A DNA stretch of 64,000 nucleotides from Stenocarpella maydis (GCA_002270565.1 NQMI01000050.1:1-64000), one strand, 5' to 3'; positions 48,067 to 60,157 are shown, counted from the stretch's first letter. Notes: generated from the sequence alone by a model not told the origin. A program made the numbers and translations.

Positions 48067-49521
48067 TCACCGCCGTGACGGAGCACGCGAGATGCGTGTA
48101 GTCTCCGTCCGTCGGCTGCGGCGTGCATCTCGTGTCCTACCACCAGAGCTCGCGGAGCCTGCGTATTCGGGTGGCACGTTAGATTTGAAATAGTCATCCC
48201 TCTCCCTGCCGGCACCTGATGCCGAGTACACGGTAGGAGGGCCCCGATGGGCGTGGACCTGAGGTTGGGATTGCGGAGGACGCGTATAAACACTGGAGTA
48301 AGTGTAGTCTGAAGAGAACTCACTGGGGCTGCTGGCTGTGCACGAGTCCGAGAAGTAGCTGCTGCTCACGTTGCTTCTCGGCCGTGACGTCCGCTTCACC
48401 TGCTCCTTGCGCTTCTTGTCTCGTCGAAGGCCGAGCAGCAGGCCCAACGTGCCCAGCGCACCAGCTCCCAACCATCCGGCATTGGTCGATTCCCTCCTCT
48501 TCTCCGATACGCCAGACGCCCGCCGACTGCCTGCGGCTGACCTAGGCGGCGGCCGTGCTGCAAACCAGCCGCCGTGTGTGTCCCGCCTGGAGTGAGCTGC
48601 AGCGCTGCCGCTACGCCGGATGCGCTCCTCTTCGACGATGATTGTCTCACTCTCGCGGCCGCGGGACTTCCTCTTCCGGCCGGGGCCGAGCCCGAAGATG
48701 GCCAGCAAGCCATGCCACAGGCCGCGCATAATACAGCAGGCGCAGATGGCGAGCAGGAGGACGACTCCGGCGATGGTGCCGATGACGATGCCGGCGATAG
48801 CGCCTCCACTCAGGCCTTCTCCGCCGGTGGTCACGGCGGTCCCGTTGCCGCTGCCCGTGGCCGTGGCGCTCTCGATTGTCCCCGTGGACGTGGTGGTGCC
48901 AGTGGTCCCACTCGTCACTCTGTAGGGCGCGCTGTATTGGGTGGTGATGGTGGTGCCGCTCGTTGTGATTGTGGTCGGAACCATGCCGCCGCCGCCACCA
49001 CCACCAACACCGCCGCCCGCCCCGGCAGTGGTCGTCGCACCACCACCGGGGGCAGGTCCTCCACCGCATTGGCCCCTGGCCGCGCAGTACTGCCAGCTCG
49101 CACAGCAGATGGGCCCGCAGGCTATCTGGCCCGAGCCTTCTGGGGGCACACAGTCGGCGCCATTGTTGCCGGTGGTTACAGGGTAGTAACTCGAGATGGT
49201 GCTGGTGTACGTGTCCGTCTCGGTCCAGGTCGTGGTGTATATACCAAAGCCACCGCCGAGGGCAGTGTCAGTACATCCTGCGATGCCTGCATTGGTGGTG
49301 CAGACCTGGCCTTGTGCGCAACAGTATTGGTTGTCGACACCGCAGTAGGTTACGCAGCTCCGGTCGACCAGGAATCCGGAGCCCAGGACATCGTGCAGGT
49401 CATCCTTTGGGTAAGGGTTGGCACGCGCAAGATGTAATGATGCGCCCAGGCACAGGAGTAGCTTTTGTAATGATGTTGAAGAGGGGAGCGGCATGGGCCG
49501 CTTGCCAGTTGAGGAAACCAT
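48067..49521 (-). CDS. Cysteine-rich single-pass membrane protein, unknown function
   Basis: 484 aa from the Met at 49521 (MVSSTGKRPM); the frame stays open 39 codons further, but that part looks like leader. Residues 1-34 form a signal peptide with a hydrophobic core (KLLLCLGASLHLA). The presumed outer part has two Cys clusters (C56, 60, 67, 68, 74, 83 and C124, 135, 139, 140, 146, 152), twelve in all. A Gly- and Ser/Thr-rich stalk follows, probably O-glycosylated. One membrane segment lies at about 239-264 (GGAIAGIVIGTIAGVVLLLA), followed by Cys and then a basic tail (GRKRKSRG). The cytoplasmic tail of about 220 residues is rich in Arg and Ser. The layout resembles fungal wall-sensor or surface proteins, but I do not recognise a named family. 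A GCT repeat lies about 240 bp upstream of the start. Confidence 0.75.
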   Translation of the reverse strand: MVSSTGKRPMPLPSSTSLQKLLLCLGASLHLARANPYPKDDLHDVLGSGFLVDRSCVTYCGVDNQYCCAQGQVCTTNAGIAGCTDTALGGGFGIYTTTWTETDTYTSTISSYYPVTTGNNGADCVPPEGSGQIACGPICCASWQYCAARGQCGGGPAPGGGATTTAGAGGGVGGGGGGGMVPTTITTSGTTITTQYSAPYRVTSGTTGTTTSTGTIESATATGSGNGTAVTTGGEGLSGGAIAGIVIGTIAGVVLLLAICACCIMRGLWHGLLAIFGLGPGRKRKSRGRESETIIVEEERIRRSGSAAAHSRRDTHGGWFAARPPPRSAAGSRRASGVSEKRRESTNAGWLGAGALGTLGLLLGLRRDKKRKEQVKRTSRPRSNVSSSYFSDSCTASSPSEFSSDYTYSSVYTRPPQSQPQVHAHRGPPTVYSASGAGRERDDYFKSNVPPEYAGSASSGGRTRDARRSRRTETTRISRAPSRR

Positions 49522-52246
49522 ATTGTTCTTGTTTGTTGACTGATGTTGTCGCTGTCGCTGTCGGTGTCGGCTGTCGAGCTGGCTGCTAGAAAAGAGGAGC
49601 TGCAGATGAGCACCCCCTCCTTGGTGCTGGCACCTCACACCACCCTTGGTGCTTCGGCCGCCTCAGCTCAGGTGCGAGCGAAGACGACAGCAGGTGTTCG
49701 AGCTCAGGAACTGAGGTTGGAACGGGCCAGTTCTATAGATAAAAAAATAGGAATAAAAAGAAGCAGCAGCAGCAGCAGCAGCAGCAGCAGGCTTCCACCC
49801 GAGCCGTGTCTTGATGCCACGAGGGAACGAGCCTGGAGCTGGAATGAGCTTGTCGCAAAACTGGAATGTTGATGTCGAGTGTAAGTGTGCGTCCGTGAGC
49901 TGGAGGGTGTTTGACGTAAGGCAGGCGCAGTCGTCTCAATTTTTGCTCTCGTACATGCAGCGATCTAAGCAAGAACTTTAAACACGATAGAGTGTGAGGC
50001 CAGGAAGAGCGGGAGTGAGGAGAGGGAATGCAAGGCAGTGTAAGGTGAGCGGCTCTTTGCTCGGAGGTGAGAGAGAATTGGAATGGGAAGAGAGGTTTAG
50101 AGGGAGAGGAGAAGGGGGGTTGAGAAGACGCATGTGATGTGTGACAAGAGCCTGGGAGTGCAGGATTGTTTTTTTAATTTGGATGGCTGGCAGCCCTGGA
50201 GGATGCAGGGCCTCTGGACCTGGTGCCTCACTCTTCAAACGCCGCCAGTAGGGGTTCTGAAGTAATACTGAGTAGACGGGCAAAGAAAGAGGTGAGCGAA
50301 ATAGTGGGGTGTCGGGATGTCAAGCTTGGGTGGTGGTGTTCGTGTTAGCCAAAGTGGGATGAAGTGGGATGCGACATTGTTTACCAGCCACCTCGGCCCC
50401 AGTTAGCCAGTCCCCAACCTCACCTATTTTCAAAACAGATGCCTCTTTCGTCACAAAGCCCCGTCCACACCTCGTCATCAGCAGAAGGACCCCAGGCAGT
50501 CTTGATTCATCTCTGAGATATCACCGAGGCCAGCTGTCAAAGACATGGTCGTCATACCTAGTAGGCCACTGCAAGGTACGCGAATCCTCGTGCACCTGTC
50601 CCTCGTCTACTAATGAGTACCTGGGTACCTAACCTAGGCATATACATACACAGTACACGCAGATGCTTCCCCCACCCGGTCATCAGGCTCAATTGCCATC
50701 CCATTTTCCTCGGACGGCTCGCAGGGGACAGAACGGCCAGCATGCAAAGCTATGAAGCCTTGATTCCGACCTTGGAAAGTTATGATTCGCTCCGTCCCGG
50801 GGCAGACATGCATGCACGTAGCTAGTAAGCCTATGCAGTAGATCATTGTGTTTGCTTTCCCACCAACGGCAGGGAGAGCTTGCCCTGGCCCCGCTGGCTA
50901 GGCAATGACCTTGGGTGATAGGGGAGGGGCGATAGGTAGGGTAACCCGACCTCAACTTTGAACTCGGCAAAACCTTAGAAAGCGGGCCTGGCCTTAATAA
51001 TCAACCACCTCGTCAAGCTTGCTGGGTACGTTGAGCTGCACCTCACCAATGCCCACCCGGGCCGATGACCAGCTGGTTTCTACCGTCTGAAGGACCGGCA
51101 GATTAGTCAGAGTGAATCGCACCTCGACCTCACTCTACCAGTTCAATACATTCATTCATGCGGGAGCACTTCGTAGCAACATCGCCTCTACTCAACTGAC
51201 AACCGCATCCTCCCGCATGTCATGTCCGTACAAACGCGTGTCAGGTGACATGGCACGAATGTGGGCTGCCGAGCCGGAGACATTTTGCGTCGGTTCGTTC
51301 CAAGCAACATGACGAGTGCAATCAATACATCTAGGCTCGGCTCAACAGCGGCTTGGTGTGCTGTCAAAGACTGCAGCAGATGCTGCTGCGCCAGTTTGGT
51401 TGGCATCCACCCGTATTAGGTGGGCACATGAGAGACGCGGTAGATAGCACAGGGTCCGCGGCGTAGCCAGCCTCGTGGGGAGGGGGGCCACGGCCCTGGC
51501 AAAAGCTGCTCCGCCATGATCTGATGCTCCGCCTGGTGGAGGCGTGCTGGACGACGGGCCCACGCAGCAGCCCTGATACAACAACGTCGTAGTCTACATG
51601 CTCACCGTATGTGCCTAAAGTATATCCGTGCCGGTGCTTACCCTCGTCGGATTCTATATTGTACGGCCTCTTCTCCTTCTAGACCGGGCCGCTTGGCTCA
51701 GATGGAAGCAGTGCAGAGCTGCCCGCCGCCATCTCTTCATACCGCTGAAGGCATCAATAGCCCAGCAATTCTCGGTTGCCTTGAGGGAGACTACCAGCAC
51801 CTAAAGTAGATTCAACCGGGGCCCCTACAAAATGCCCGTCTCCCAGAATAATTAGTCCAGGTCAGTCAGAAGACCCCGTGACAGACGAACCCGTCAAAAG
51901 GGCCTCGAGGACTTTGCTGGTCAGGTATCATGCATTTTCTATTACTCCTCGTGGCTTCATGATGAATGAGAGGCACCGGGAGAGTGTACCTCGCACGCCA
52001 TCTCTCGAGGCGGTCCGAATCCCTTCGCTCCATCAACTGTCACGCGCCATGCAATAGGATGTGTAGTCGTTGGGGCGCCATCGTCGTGGCCAGGAACAAG
52101 GCATCGATTCGTCAAGTTTCCGATTCTTTTTGATTCCGTAGCGTCATGCTACTTGACATGCATATGTCCCAAATTGATGAACCCCTTGCCACTCCGTGAA
52201 CCCAGAAAAGCACAAAGAAATCGAGACCGAGGACCCTAGTCTCCAT
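49522..52246. other. Intergenic between cysteine-rich gene and rpl9
   Basis: 2.7 kb holding the promoter of the cysteine-rich gene, an AGC repeat (49762-49790), and the 3' flank of rpl9. A GTACCTGGGTACCTA motif lies near 50617-50631. No gene I can support. Confidence 0.5.
49762..49790. repeat. AGC trinucleotide repeat
   Basis: Nearly ten AGC units, about 240 bp upstream of the cysteine-rich membrane protein start and probably in its 5' leader or promoter. Confidence 0.92.
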
Positions 52247-53351
52247 TTACGCCGCGTCCTCGATGACGTTGCCCTTCTCCGAGACGTACATGCCGTCAAG
52301 GAACTGTCACGCCGTTAGCATTCAACATGTCTCACTCGGAGTCTAGGGGGATCAAAATCTTACCTTTCGGATATCCTTGTTTCGCACCCGGCAGGCCTGC
52401 TGGATGTCTGCGGCGGACTGGGAGACGGCCTCGAGAGAGTTGCCGGAAAGGACCAGCTCGTCCTTCTGGGACTTGGAGATCTCGACATCGACACCGGACT
52501 GCATGATGACCCTGCGGACCAGCTTCTCGCCGATGAAGTTTCTGTTTGACGACAATAATCAGCCTCCATGTTCCCCCCCATCGTTGTGCCGTAGAGTGCG
52601 CGTCATTTCTCATACCGGATCTCAACCTCGTAGACACCGTCCGAGTTCTTGTCCAGGTTGACGTTGATGGGGAAATGGGCGTAGACGTATCGCATCTTGT
52701 ACTTAAAGCCTTTCGTGACGCCGACGATCAGGTTGTTGATGAGGGTGCGGACGGTTCGGAGGGCGGCGACGGTCTTGCGGACACCGTGGTGGATGTGGAT
52801 GGCAATGACGTTCTTCTTGGGCGTCGAGAAGCTGACGGCAATGTGGGACAGGTCCTTGACCAGCTTGCCCCGAGGTCCCTCGACGGTGATCTGGCGAGCC
52901 TTGATCTGGACCTTGACTGTTTGTGCGGACAAAACCTCGTCAGCATTTGATACAGCAATAACCCATGTACACTGCGTGTTTGCCTGCCTGGCAGGTGCCA
53001 GCCGTTGCCCGTCAATCACCAGGGACAAGAGATCCCGATGTGTGGCATGCGTGAGTTGGTACGAGTTTTGGCGACAAAAAACAAAGCCCGGTTGGGTCGC
53101 CATTTTAACGGTTGGATGTTCGCACGATATCACAAACTGCATGTCCGTGTCCGTGCCCGTCGTGTCCCATGGTCCTGCTCCCCCGGCGCTGTTGTCGATC
53201 GGCTGTCCTCCTCTTTCCTGGCAATTGACGGGATTGGCTTCGGCTTGGCTCGCTGTGGGCTTGGGCGTGGGCTTGTTCAGGCGTCGCAGAAAAGGTCAAG
53301 CGTACCTCCCTCTGGGATCTCCAGAGTCTCCTCGGAATGAATGTACTTCAT
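52247..53351 (-). CDS. rpl9: 60S ribosomal protein L9 (uL6)
   Basis: Four exons: 53351-53306, 52916-52616, 52541-52364 and 52303-52247; introns of 389, 74 and 60 bp with GTACGC, GTATGA and GTAAGA donors and CAG acceptors. The spliced protein is 193 aa, matching the family. uL6 binds 28S rRNA near the sarcin-ricin loop in the large subunit. Exon 1 encodes only [15 protein letters not shown] plus one base. Exon 2 contains [23 protein letters not shown] and [16 protein letters not shown]. Exon 3 holds [29 protein letters not shown] and [17 protein letters not shown]. Exon 4 ends [13 protein letters not shown] short first exon followed by a long first intron is common in fungal ribosomal-protein genes. 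It is divergent with vps26, about 1.1 kb apart. Confidence 0.97.
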
Positions 53352-54472
53352 CTTGCCGGTGGGTTCTGGGGTTGTGTGGCGAGATGAGTTGTCGATGAGG
53401 GTATCTTCAAAGGGGGCCTCGAGGTTCGCTCTCTCCGACTGACTTCAACTTTTGAGAATCGCCCAGCGGGCCAGGCGAAATTCGTGTGCCTGCTTGGATT
53501 TTGGGCCGGAGCTTGGAATTACTTTGCGCCGGCCGGGCTGGGGCCCCACTTGGCGTGCAGATAAGTCTCGATAGATAGCGGCTTTTGCCTCGTCAGCCTT
53601 CATAGTGAAAGGGTCAACTTTATCATCATCAGGGCTTCACGCGCGTAAATTCTCATTCCAATTCAACGAAAAACAGTGGCCCAGCGCCCGTCCATCCGTA
53701 CCAACATTGGTAACATGAGACTAGCGTTCTTGATATACTGGACTCCAAAGCTGACTGACATTCGGCCATGAGCGATTGAAGGTCAAAACCAACTCATGCA
53801 TTCCATACAGTTTTGACTTAATGATATTCTGAGTGATGCTGCAAGTGGACCATCTTGTAGCTATAATCTTGTCTAGTAGGTAGCTGCACGTCTGTATCCG
53901 CCCCTCCTCGGACGGTGCACATGTGCTGTTGGATGGCAAAAAATTGGACCCTTGGTCGGGGTCATGCGAGCTCACACGAGTGGTAGGCGTAGGTCATGCA
54001 ATTCAGTTACTCCCCTCAAATAAACTACCTCCAATTCCGATTCAGAGAAAGACAGGACAAAAGTAATGTAGGCTTCTTGGGTGGGCATGTCCTGTTCTGG
54101 CTGGCCTATGCGTAAGTTAGGTGGTCTACTGTAGATCCCAGCTGGCCCCCCCCCCCCGTACCCTGGCGCGTGGTCTTCGACGGGGAGCTTGGCCGGCAGT
54201 GACGCCTTGTCTCTGCTCGTCCCGCCCAACGTGCGCCCGGGAGGGAGTAATCTACACTACCCAGTCGCAAACCACGCCCACCCTCGATCCAAATCCCAAA
54301 CCTCGCCACCACCAGCAAGCACCCAGGCACCTCGGTGTCAGCTCAAGGAACCACCGCCAGCGCCGACCGGCCCGCCTGTCACGAGCTCGGGCAGTATCCC
54401 CCATACCAACAGCTTCCCGCCGGACCGACCCAGACAGCAGTCAAGCTGCCTAGCTCACGGGGCGCCGGCAAC
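53352..54472. promoter_or_regulatory. Divergent promoter region of rpl9 and vps26
   Basis: 1.1 kb between the two start codons, with a C12 run at 54146-54157. It must contain both promoters and leaders. No extra gene seen. Confidence 0.5.
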
Positions 54473-55713
54473 ATGTCGTACTTCTTTGCGACGCCCGTCG
54501 ACATCGACGTCGTCCTGGAGGATGCCGACGAGCGCGCAATGGTCGACGTGAAGCTGGACAAGAACCGCCGCGAGAAAGCCCCGCTGTACATGGACGGCGA
54601 GTCCGTCAAGGGCGCCGTCACCGTCAGGCCAAAGGATGGCAAGCGCCTCGAGCACACAGGCATCAAGGTCCAGTTCATCGGCACAATAGGTGCGCCCCTG
54701 CCTCTTTCTCATACTCGTCCTCCTCCTCCTCCTCCTGCCACCTGGCTGACCTTTTCCCTCTGAAGAAATGTTCTTCGACCGCGGCAACCACTACGAGTTC
54801 CTCTCCCTGGTCCAGGAGCTCGCCGCCCCCGGCGAGCTCCAGCACCCCCAGACCTACGACTTCAACTTCAAGAACGTCGAGAAGCAGTACGAGTCCTACA
54901 ATGGTATCAACGTCAAGCTGCGCTACTTTGTCCGCGTCACTGTCAGCCGCCGCATGGCCGACGTCATCCGCGAGAAGGACATCTGGGTCTACTCGTACCG
55001 CATCCCCCCCGAGATGAACAGCAGCATCAAGATGGACGTCGGCATCGAGGACTGCCTGCACATTGAGTTCGAGTACTCAAAGAGCAAATACCACCTCAAG
55101 GACGTCATCGTCGGGAGGATCTACTTCCTGCTGGTCCGCTTGAAGATCAAGCACATGGAGCTTAGCATCATCCGGAGGGAGACCACCGGCGCCGCCCCTA
55201 ATCAGTACAACGAGAGCGAGACGCTAGTGCGCTTTGAGGTGAGTGCCGACAACCAGGCATCTTAGAAGCCCACAATACGGAAAGGAGCAAGAACAATTAG
55301 TGCACTGGGAATGCTGACTGGGCGTTATTTTGGAACAGATCATGGACGGGTCGCCGTCAAGAGGAGAGACGATCCCCATCCGGCTCTTCCTGGGCGGCTT
55401 TGACCTGACACCAACATTCCGGGACGTGAACAAGAAGTTCTCCACTAGGTATTATCTGAGTCTGTACTCATTGACGAGGGTAAGTCGGCAACCTCCCCCC
55501 CCCCAAAAAAAAACCCCCCTTCTGAACCAGTGTTGGGGTGGTCCAAATGCTTACCTGCCCACCCCGCCAGATGCACGAAGGTATTTCAAACAATCCGAGA
55601 TAATACTCTACCGCCAGGCCCCAGAGCTGGCTGGCAACGGCAACGCCGACGGCACGGCGTTGCCAGCACCGCCCGCTGAGAACGCGGCCAAGGTAGCGGC
55701 GGCACACGCGTGA
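54473..55713 (+). CDS. vps26: Vps26, retromer subunit, with an apparent one-base frameshift
   Basis: Four exons: 54473-54689, 54766-55238, 55339-55479 and 55571-55713. Vps26 is the arrestin-fold cargo-recognition subunit of retromer, which returns receptors from endosomes to the Golgi. Visible blocks: SYFFATPVDIDV, GKRLEHTGIKVQFIGTI, FFDRGNHYEF, YFVRVTVSRR, PPEMNSSIKMDVGIEDCLHIEFEY, GRIYFLLVRLKIKHME, IPIRLFLGGFDLTPTFRDVNKKFSTRYYLSL and DARRYFKQSEIILYRQAPE. After STRYYLSL, near 55464, one base is missing relative to the family reading (LIDED). The downstream bases up to the GTAAGT donor encode IDE in the next frame, so splicing intron 3 as written would end translation soon after. With that base present the protein would be about 324 aa, the usual length. 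The error may be in the sequence or may be a real lesion. Intron 1 uses an AAG acceptor. Confidence 0.93.
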
Positions 55714-56246
55714 CCCGCGGCGGCTACTCCCATGATTTTTATCTAGTTCACATTCAAACAAGCATTGTCACGGCGTTTTCGTTCTATGATAGGTTCTCTT
55801 TCCCCACGGGCAAAAACCAAAATATTAATTTTTGACCGAGCCCGCCTGTTTCGCAGACGTGGGTGCGCACCGTCGGTCACCGTGACTCACTTGGGCACAG
55901 TCATGACATGAGGACTGGCATCTTCGTCTTTTTTTCTCTCACTATGGCTGGCCCATTGCTTGTAGGCCGTACATTTCATTACAGAGTGTCTTCTTGCCTC
56001 TGCCCGCCAAGTCCATCTACCCAACAACGGGCAACGCGCTTGATGCAATTATCAACCCATTCATCCATGCCCGTGGTTCCCTATGCCTCGGTTCGGCTTG
56101 ATGTTCTGTTCTCTGCCCCCTTCCACCCCATTGGTATCATTGTCAGGGCTCAGAATGCGAGTGTACTTGTGCCTCATACTCCTACAAAACCCATATCATA
56201 AACTTCCTCCCCACCTGCATTTCTTTTTCCTTTTTTCCGAGTGCGC
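55714..56246. other. Convergent intergenic between vps26 and nup120
   Basis: 533 bp shared by the 3' ends of vps26 and nup120. Nothing else recognised. Confidence 0.55.
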
Positions 56247-59200
56247 TCACTGGTCAATGACCATTACATCGTCGTCGCCATCATCCGCCGTGAAACCGAA
56301 CTGGTTGTTCTGTATCGCCGCGATCCGGTCCAGCTCGGCCTGGTACTGCCTCCTGAGGTCCGCCAGGGTGACAACCTTCCTCCTCGGCTTGGCAGCGGCG
56401 GCCCCGTCGTGGTGGGAATTGCCGCCCTGCCCCCCGTCGTTGGCTGACGGCGCCTCGTCAACGGTGATCCAGGCCTGCTTGGGGTCGACGCAGCTCAGGG
56501 CGTTGATCAGAATGAGGAACTGCCTCGTCACGGCCGTGTCGAGCACGTCGTCGCCGTCGAGGCTGTCGCCCTCGCCCGCCTGGCGCAGCTTCTGCAGCCG
56601 GTCGTACAGTACAGCCGCCGCGCCGCGGTAGTCGTTGTGCGTGATGCGCCACGAGTACAGGATCTGGTGGTAGGGGGTGCCGCGGACCACGTCCGTCGTG
56701 TTCCTACATTTTTGCTGTAGTATTGAGTCGACCTCCTCCTGCATGCCCGAGAACGGCAGCGTCGTCAGCTCCGACGTCTGGGCCGTCTCGCACATGCGCT
56801 CCACAAGCTTCTTCAGGCATGACGACTTCAGCGCGCGGTCCGGCATGGACAAAAGGGTCGCGTGAGCCGTCTCGAACCGTGAGAGGGACGTAGAGGCGGT
56901 GAAGAGGCGGCTGAGCATTTCTAGCCTCGTCGCTTTGGCGTCTTGGCCCTGGGTGAACTGCAGCGAGAGTCGAGCAAAGTCGATGACATAGGAAAAAGCC
57001 TTATGTCGGTCGTATAATGAGACGATATGGGAGTAGTAATTGGCGAGGCCACTGTTCAAGAGGTTCTTCTCCGTCTCGTCTAGGAGCCCACCAGTGTGCC
57101 GTTCTGCATGCTTCATCGGGACACCTGAGAGGATGTTAGAATGGGATGCTGTGGCATGCTGGCTCTGGGGGACTTACTCATTCCAACCCCGGCTTTCTTG
57201 AAGTGGAGCGCGGCCGCGGTGTAATCTTTGAGTGAGAGGAAGACGCGGCCCTGAATGTAAACTGGGAATGGATCTTGCCCACAGAACTTGGCGAGTTCCA
57301 GCGCCAGGTCTGGCCGGTCTGCCTTTAACAGGGAACATTGTATCAGCTCTGGCGAAAGCTCGATGCCGCTGTCTGGCGCGCAGATGTCGATCACCACGTC
57401 CGACAGGCTTGATGCCAAAGGCTCACCATCGACATCCACCAGCCCAAGCAGGTGGCTAATAATCACCTCGAATACAGTAATCGTCCGCACGTCGTCTGGC
57501 CGTTTCGTAGCTGTTGGCGACCCATTGGATCGTTCTGGTTTCAGGGCAGGCACACTGATCTCTGTCTTGACCAGCCACCTGAGAAACTCGAGATGTTTCA
57601 GGGCTTCGATGAGCTGGCGGTAGACAAGACCAATATCTAGCCTAGAGTGAAGAGCACTCTCCTCGTGGTCCTCATCGTACTCATACTCCATGTGAACCAG
57701 GAGCAGAAGCTGGCTTAGGAAGACTTGCCACTGCAGATCTGCCGTCTCCTGGACCGACTTGACGACGACCTTCCTTCCGAACTCGGTGAGTGGGTGCCGC
57801 ACGTCTCGGGCACGAGTTTCCTCTGTCGTTGCGAACAGCTCAAAGAGTTGTCGGTACAGCTCCTGCGTGACGATCCTAAAGTCGCTCCCTAGACTGTCCA
57901 CAACCTGAGCCGCGTCCTCTTCGGAGATGCCGCGCCACGATGCTGACTCGTCAAAGAAGCGTTGTATTCTCTCCATGTCCGTGTCGGCTGATTCCTCAAA
58001 CAATTCCAGCCGCAGGGCGGCGTTGGCTTGCTGCATGATGCTATCCGAGAAGTTATCGATGAGATCCAGCCCAGCAGAAACCAAGGCCGCCGCGTTCTCG
58101 TTGTCTATGTCTATGGTGCCCGCAGACCTGTGGTAGATCTGGTCCAGGGTTGAGCAGGGGTGAACAGCGGCGACCAGGTCGGCACACAGCACCCAGGCCA
58201 AGCCTGAGTTATGATCCAGGGCAAGCGAGAGCGCCTCGCCCCGCTGCTTATCCAGTTCCAAGACCAAGCGATAGAACCTACGCCATGAGACCTGGCTGTG
58301 GGATCGGAACTGGTCAAAGTCCATATCCCCACTTGTAAGTCTGTCAAGAGTCGCTGTTGATCCCAAAACGGAGCACACCGCCTCGACGAGACCCTTCCCG
58401 TTCCTGGCTGTGACTTCTTTGGACCCCAAACCTCGCTCGTACATGGCCAGGGCGGCTTCGAGCGTGGCCTTTGAGAATCGACCTGGGTAGAACAAGATCT
58501 GGAGCCACTTTTCTGTGGCATCGGTGGGATCGCCGGGGTTCGAGGACTCTGCGGTAGGCTGCTCATTGTCAACGTAGACAGACTCCCACCCAGACCTCCA
58601 GTCGTCTTCGGAATCGGAGGCACGGAAGACGAGCCTCTGAACCCGGTATGTCAGGTTGTTCTTGGTCAGTATCCAGAGGTGGAAGGCGGTGCCGGTAGGC
58701 TGTGCCACGCCGAAATCGGCCAGCGTCCACACATCGCCTGGCGAGAGACCTGGGGGCGTAAGTTGCTGGTCCGGGAACATGTCGTGGACAAATATTGTCG
58801 AGTCGTCTTGGGTCTCGACCTTCCAAAACTTGAACTCGTTGGCAACCGGAGAATAAGTCACCAAGGTCCGCCGGCCCTCGGCATGGCCAACAATCCGGAC
58901 CAGGTTGTTGTATCCGGGGTCAATAATCCATTTCCCCATGTCTTGCGGGTTACGCTCTACGCCGAGCATGTCCGCCGTGTACAGTATGGCACCCGATCGG
59001 ACGTTCCAGATGCGCAAACGGTGATCGAGGCAGACTGAAAAGAGGAATTGGGCGTAATCCACGCCCAAGGTGTCGGTGACCACGGAGGTGGCGGCACTCA
59101 TTTCCATGTTCACCTTGCCATGCTTTATGGTGTGGCCGCCCTGGAACGAGATAGGGAGCAGGTTCCGGAAGCTCGTAGCCCAGCCCTGGGCACTAAAGTT

Positions 59201-59854
59201 TGTCTCCTTCCACGGTTGGCCATGGCCACCATGAGTGCGGTCCCTATCAAACCTGATCAGGCCGCCATCATGGAAGGTGACGACGACCTGGTAGGCGCTG
59301 ACAGCAGCCAGGCGGTGGGGGTGTTTGAAGCTGAAGGTGCCAGCCAGATGTGTCTTGCAGGCATCGCCAATGCCGTTCTCGGTGGCGGAGCGCTTTCGAA
59401 AGTGATCGGGCCGCAGGGCTATGGAGTAGAGGTGGTTGCTCTGGTCAAGGGCGAAGATGTTGAGGGCGTCGTGCTCGGGAGGGTCGGCAAGAGCGATGCA
59501 TGAAGGTCGAATAGGGTTGGGAAAGCGCAGGTTCAGGATGAGGTTTGCATCAGGGGCGGTCTGTTGTTTGGAGACGTCGGCGGCGCGGATGCTGAGGACG
59601 GTGCCGTCCTCCAAGACGCGCCAGAGGAAGCTCCGGGGCGAGTCGTGGTGTTTCCTGTGGTATATGGAGGCGGCGGACGCCAGGTTCTTTAAGCGATATG
59701 CCCTCTCTTCCTCTCCGTACTTGTCGAGACCAAGCGAGCGGCGATCTCTTGACCTGGTTGGGGCAGGAAGCCTGATGTGGACGATGGACGCGTTGGAGGC
59801 AGGCTCCAGACTGACGCGAGTCTCCTTGTAGTGGATTGGCGGCTCGGGTTCCAT
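56247..59854 (-). CDS. nup120: Nucleoporin Nup120 (NUP160 family)
   Basis: Two exons (59854-57178 and 57124-56247) with a 53-bp intron (GTAAGT donor, CAG acceptor) that keeps frame through GVGMSVPMKH. The spliced protein is about 1,184 aa, usual for fungal Nup120. It is a stem of the Y-shaped (Nup84/Nup107-160) scaffold complex of the nuclear pore, needed for pore assembly and mRNA export. The N-terminal half reads as a beta-propeller (for example SFLWRVLEDGTVLSIR, DHRLRIWNVRSGAILYTADM and FKFWKVETQDD). The second half is helical solenoid, including WLQILFYPGRFSKATLEAALAMYERGL and, in exon 2, AFSYVIDFARLSLQF. The C-terminus is acidic (DDGDDDVMVID). A DNA transposon begins about 305 bp upstream of the start codon. 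Confidence 0.93.
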
Positions 59855-60157
59855 CTTGAAAGCTGCCTCCTGCGTTCAAGGCGTCCAGGTAGGGCAAGAT
59901 CCTTCAAATAACTGGCTGGCTTGCTTCGTGATGGGGTGGCGGAGGGCCAGGGTTGGGTTGGAAGCTGTTGCGATGCTTGCCGACGCGGGTTCTGGGTGAG
60001 GCTGGCAGAATTTCTGGCCACCCAGTGGGCGAAGCTGCCAATGCAAGCGCACTGATCCCTGCACCACTTGCAAGGGAGCTTGGGCCACCCGCACCCACAG
60101 TCGCTGTTTACGACGAGGTACCAGGCAGGTTCGCTCAAGAATTACCTGGGTACGGAG
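59855..60157. promoter_or_regulatory. nup120 upstream region
   Basis: About 300 bp of ordinary GC-rich sequence between the nup120 start codon and the transposon. It is all that remains of the immediate promoter before the inserted element. An ACCTGGGTACGGAG motif lies next to the insertion point. Confidence 0.5.

Noticed and set aside
48574..49437. 287-codon plus-strand frame over the cysteine-rich gene
   Set aside because: Shadow of the minus-strand gene; lacks the signal peptide, Cys clusters and membrane segment seen on the real strand.
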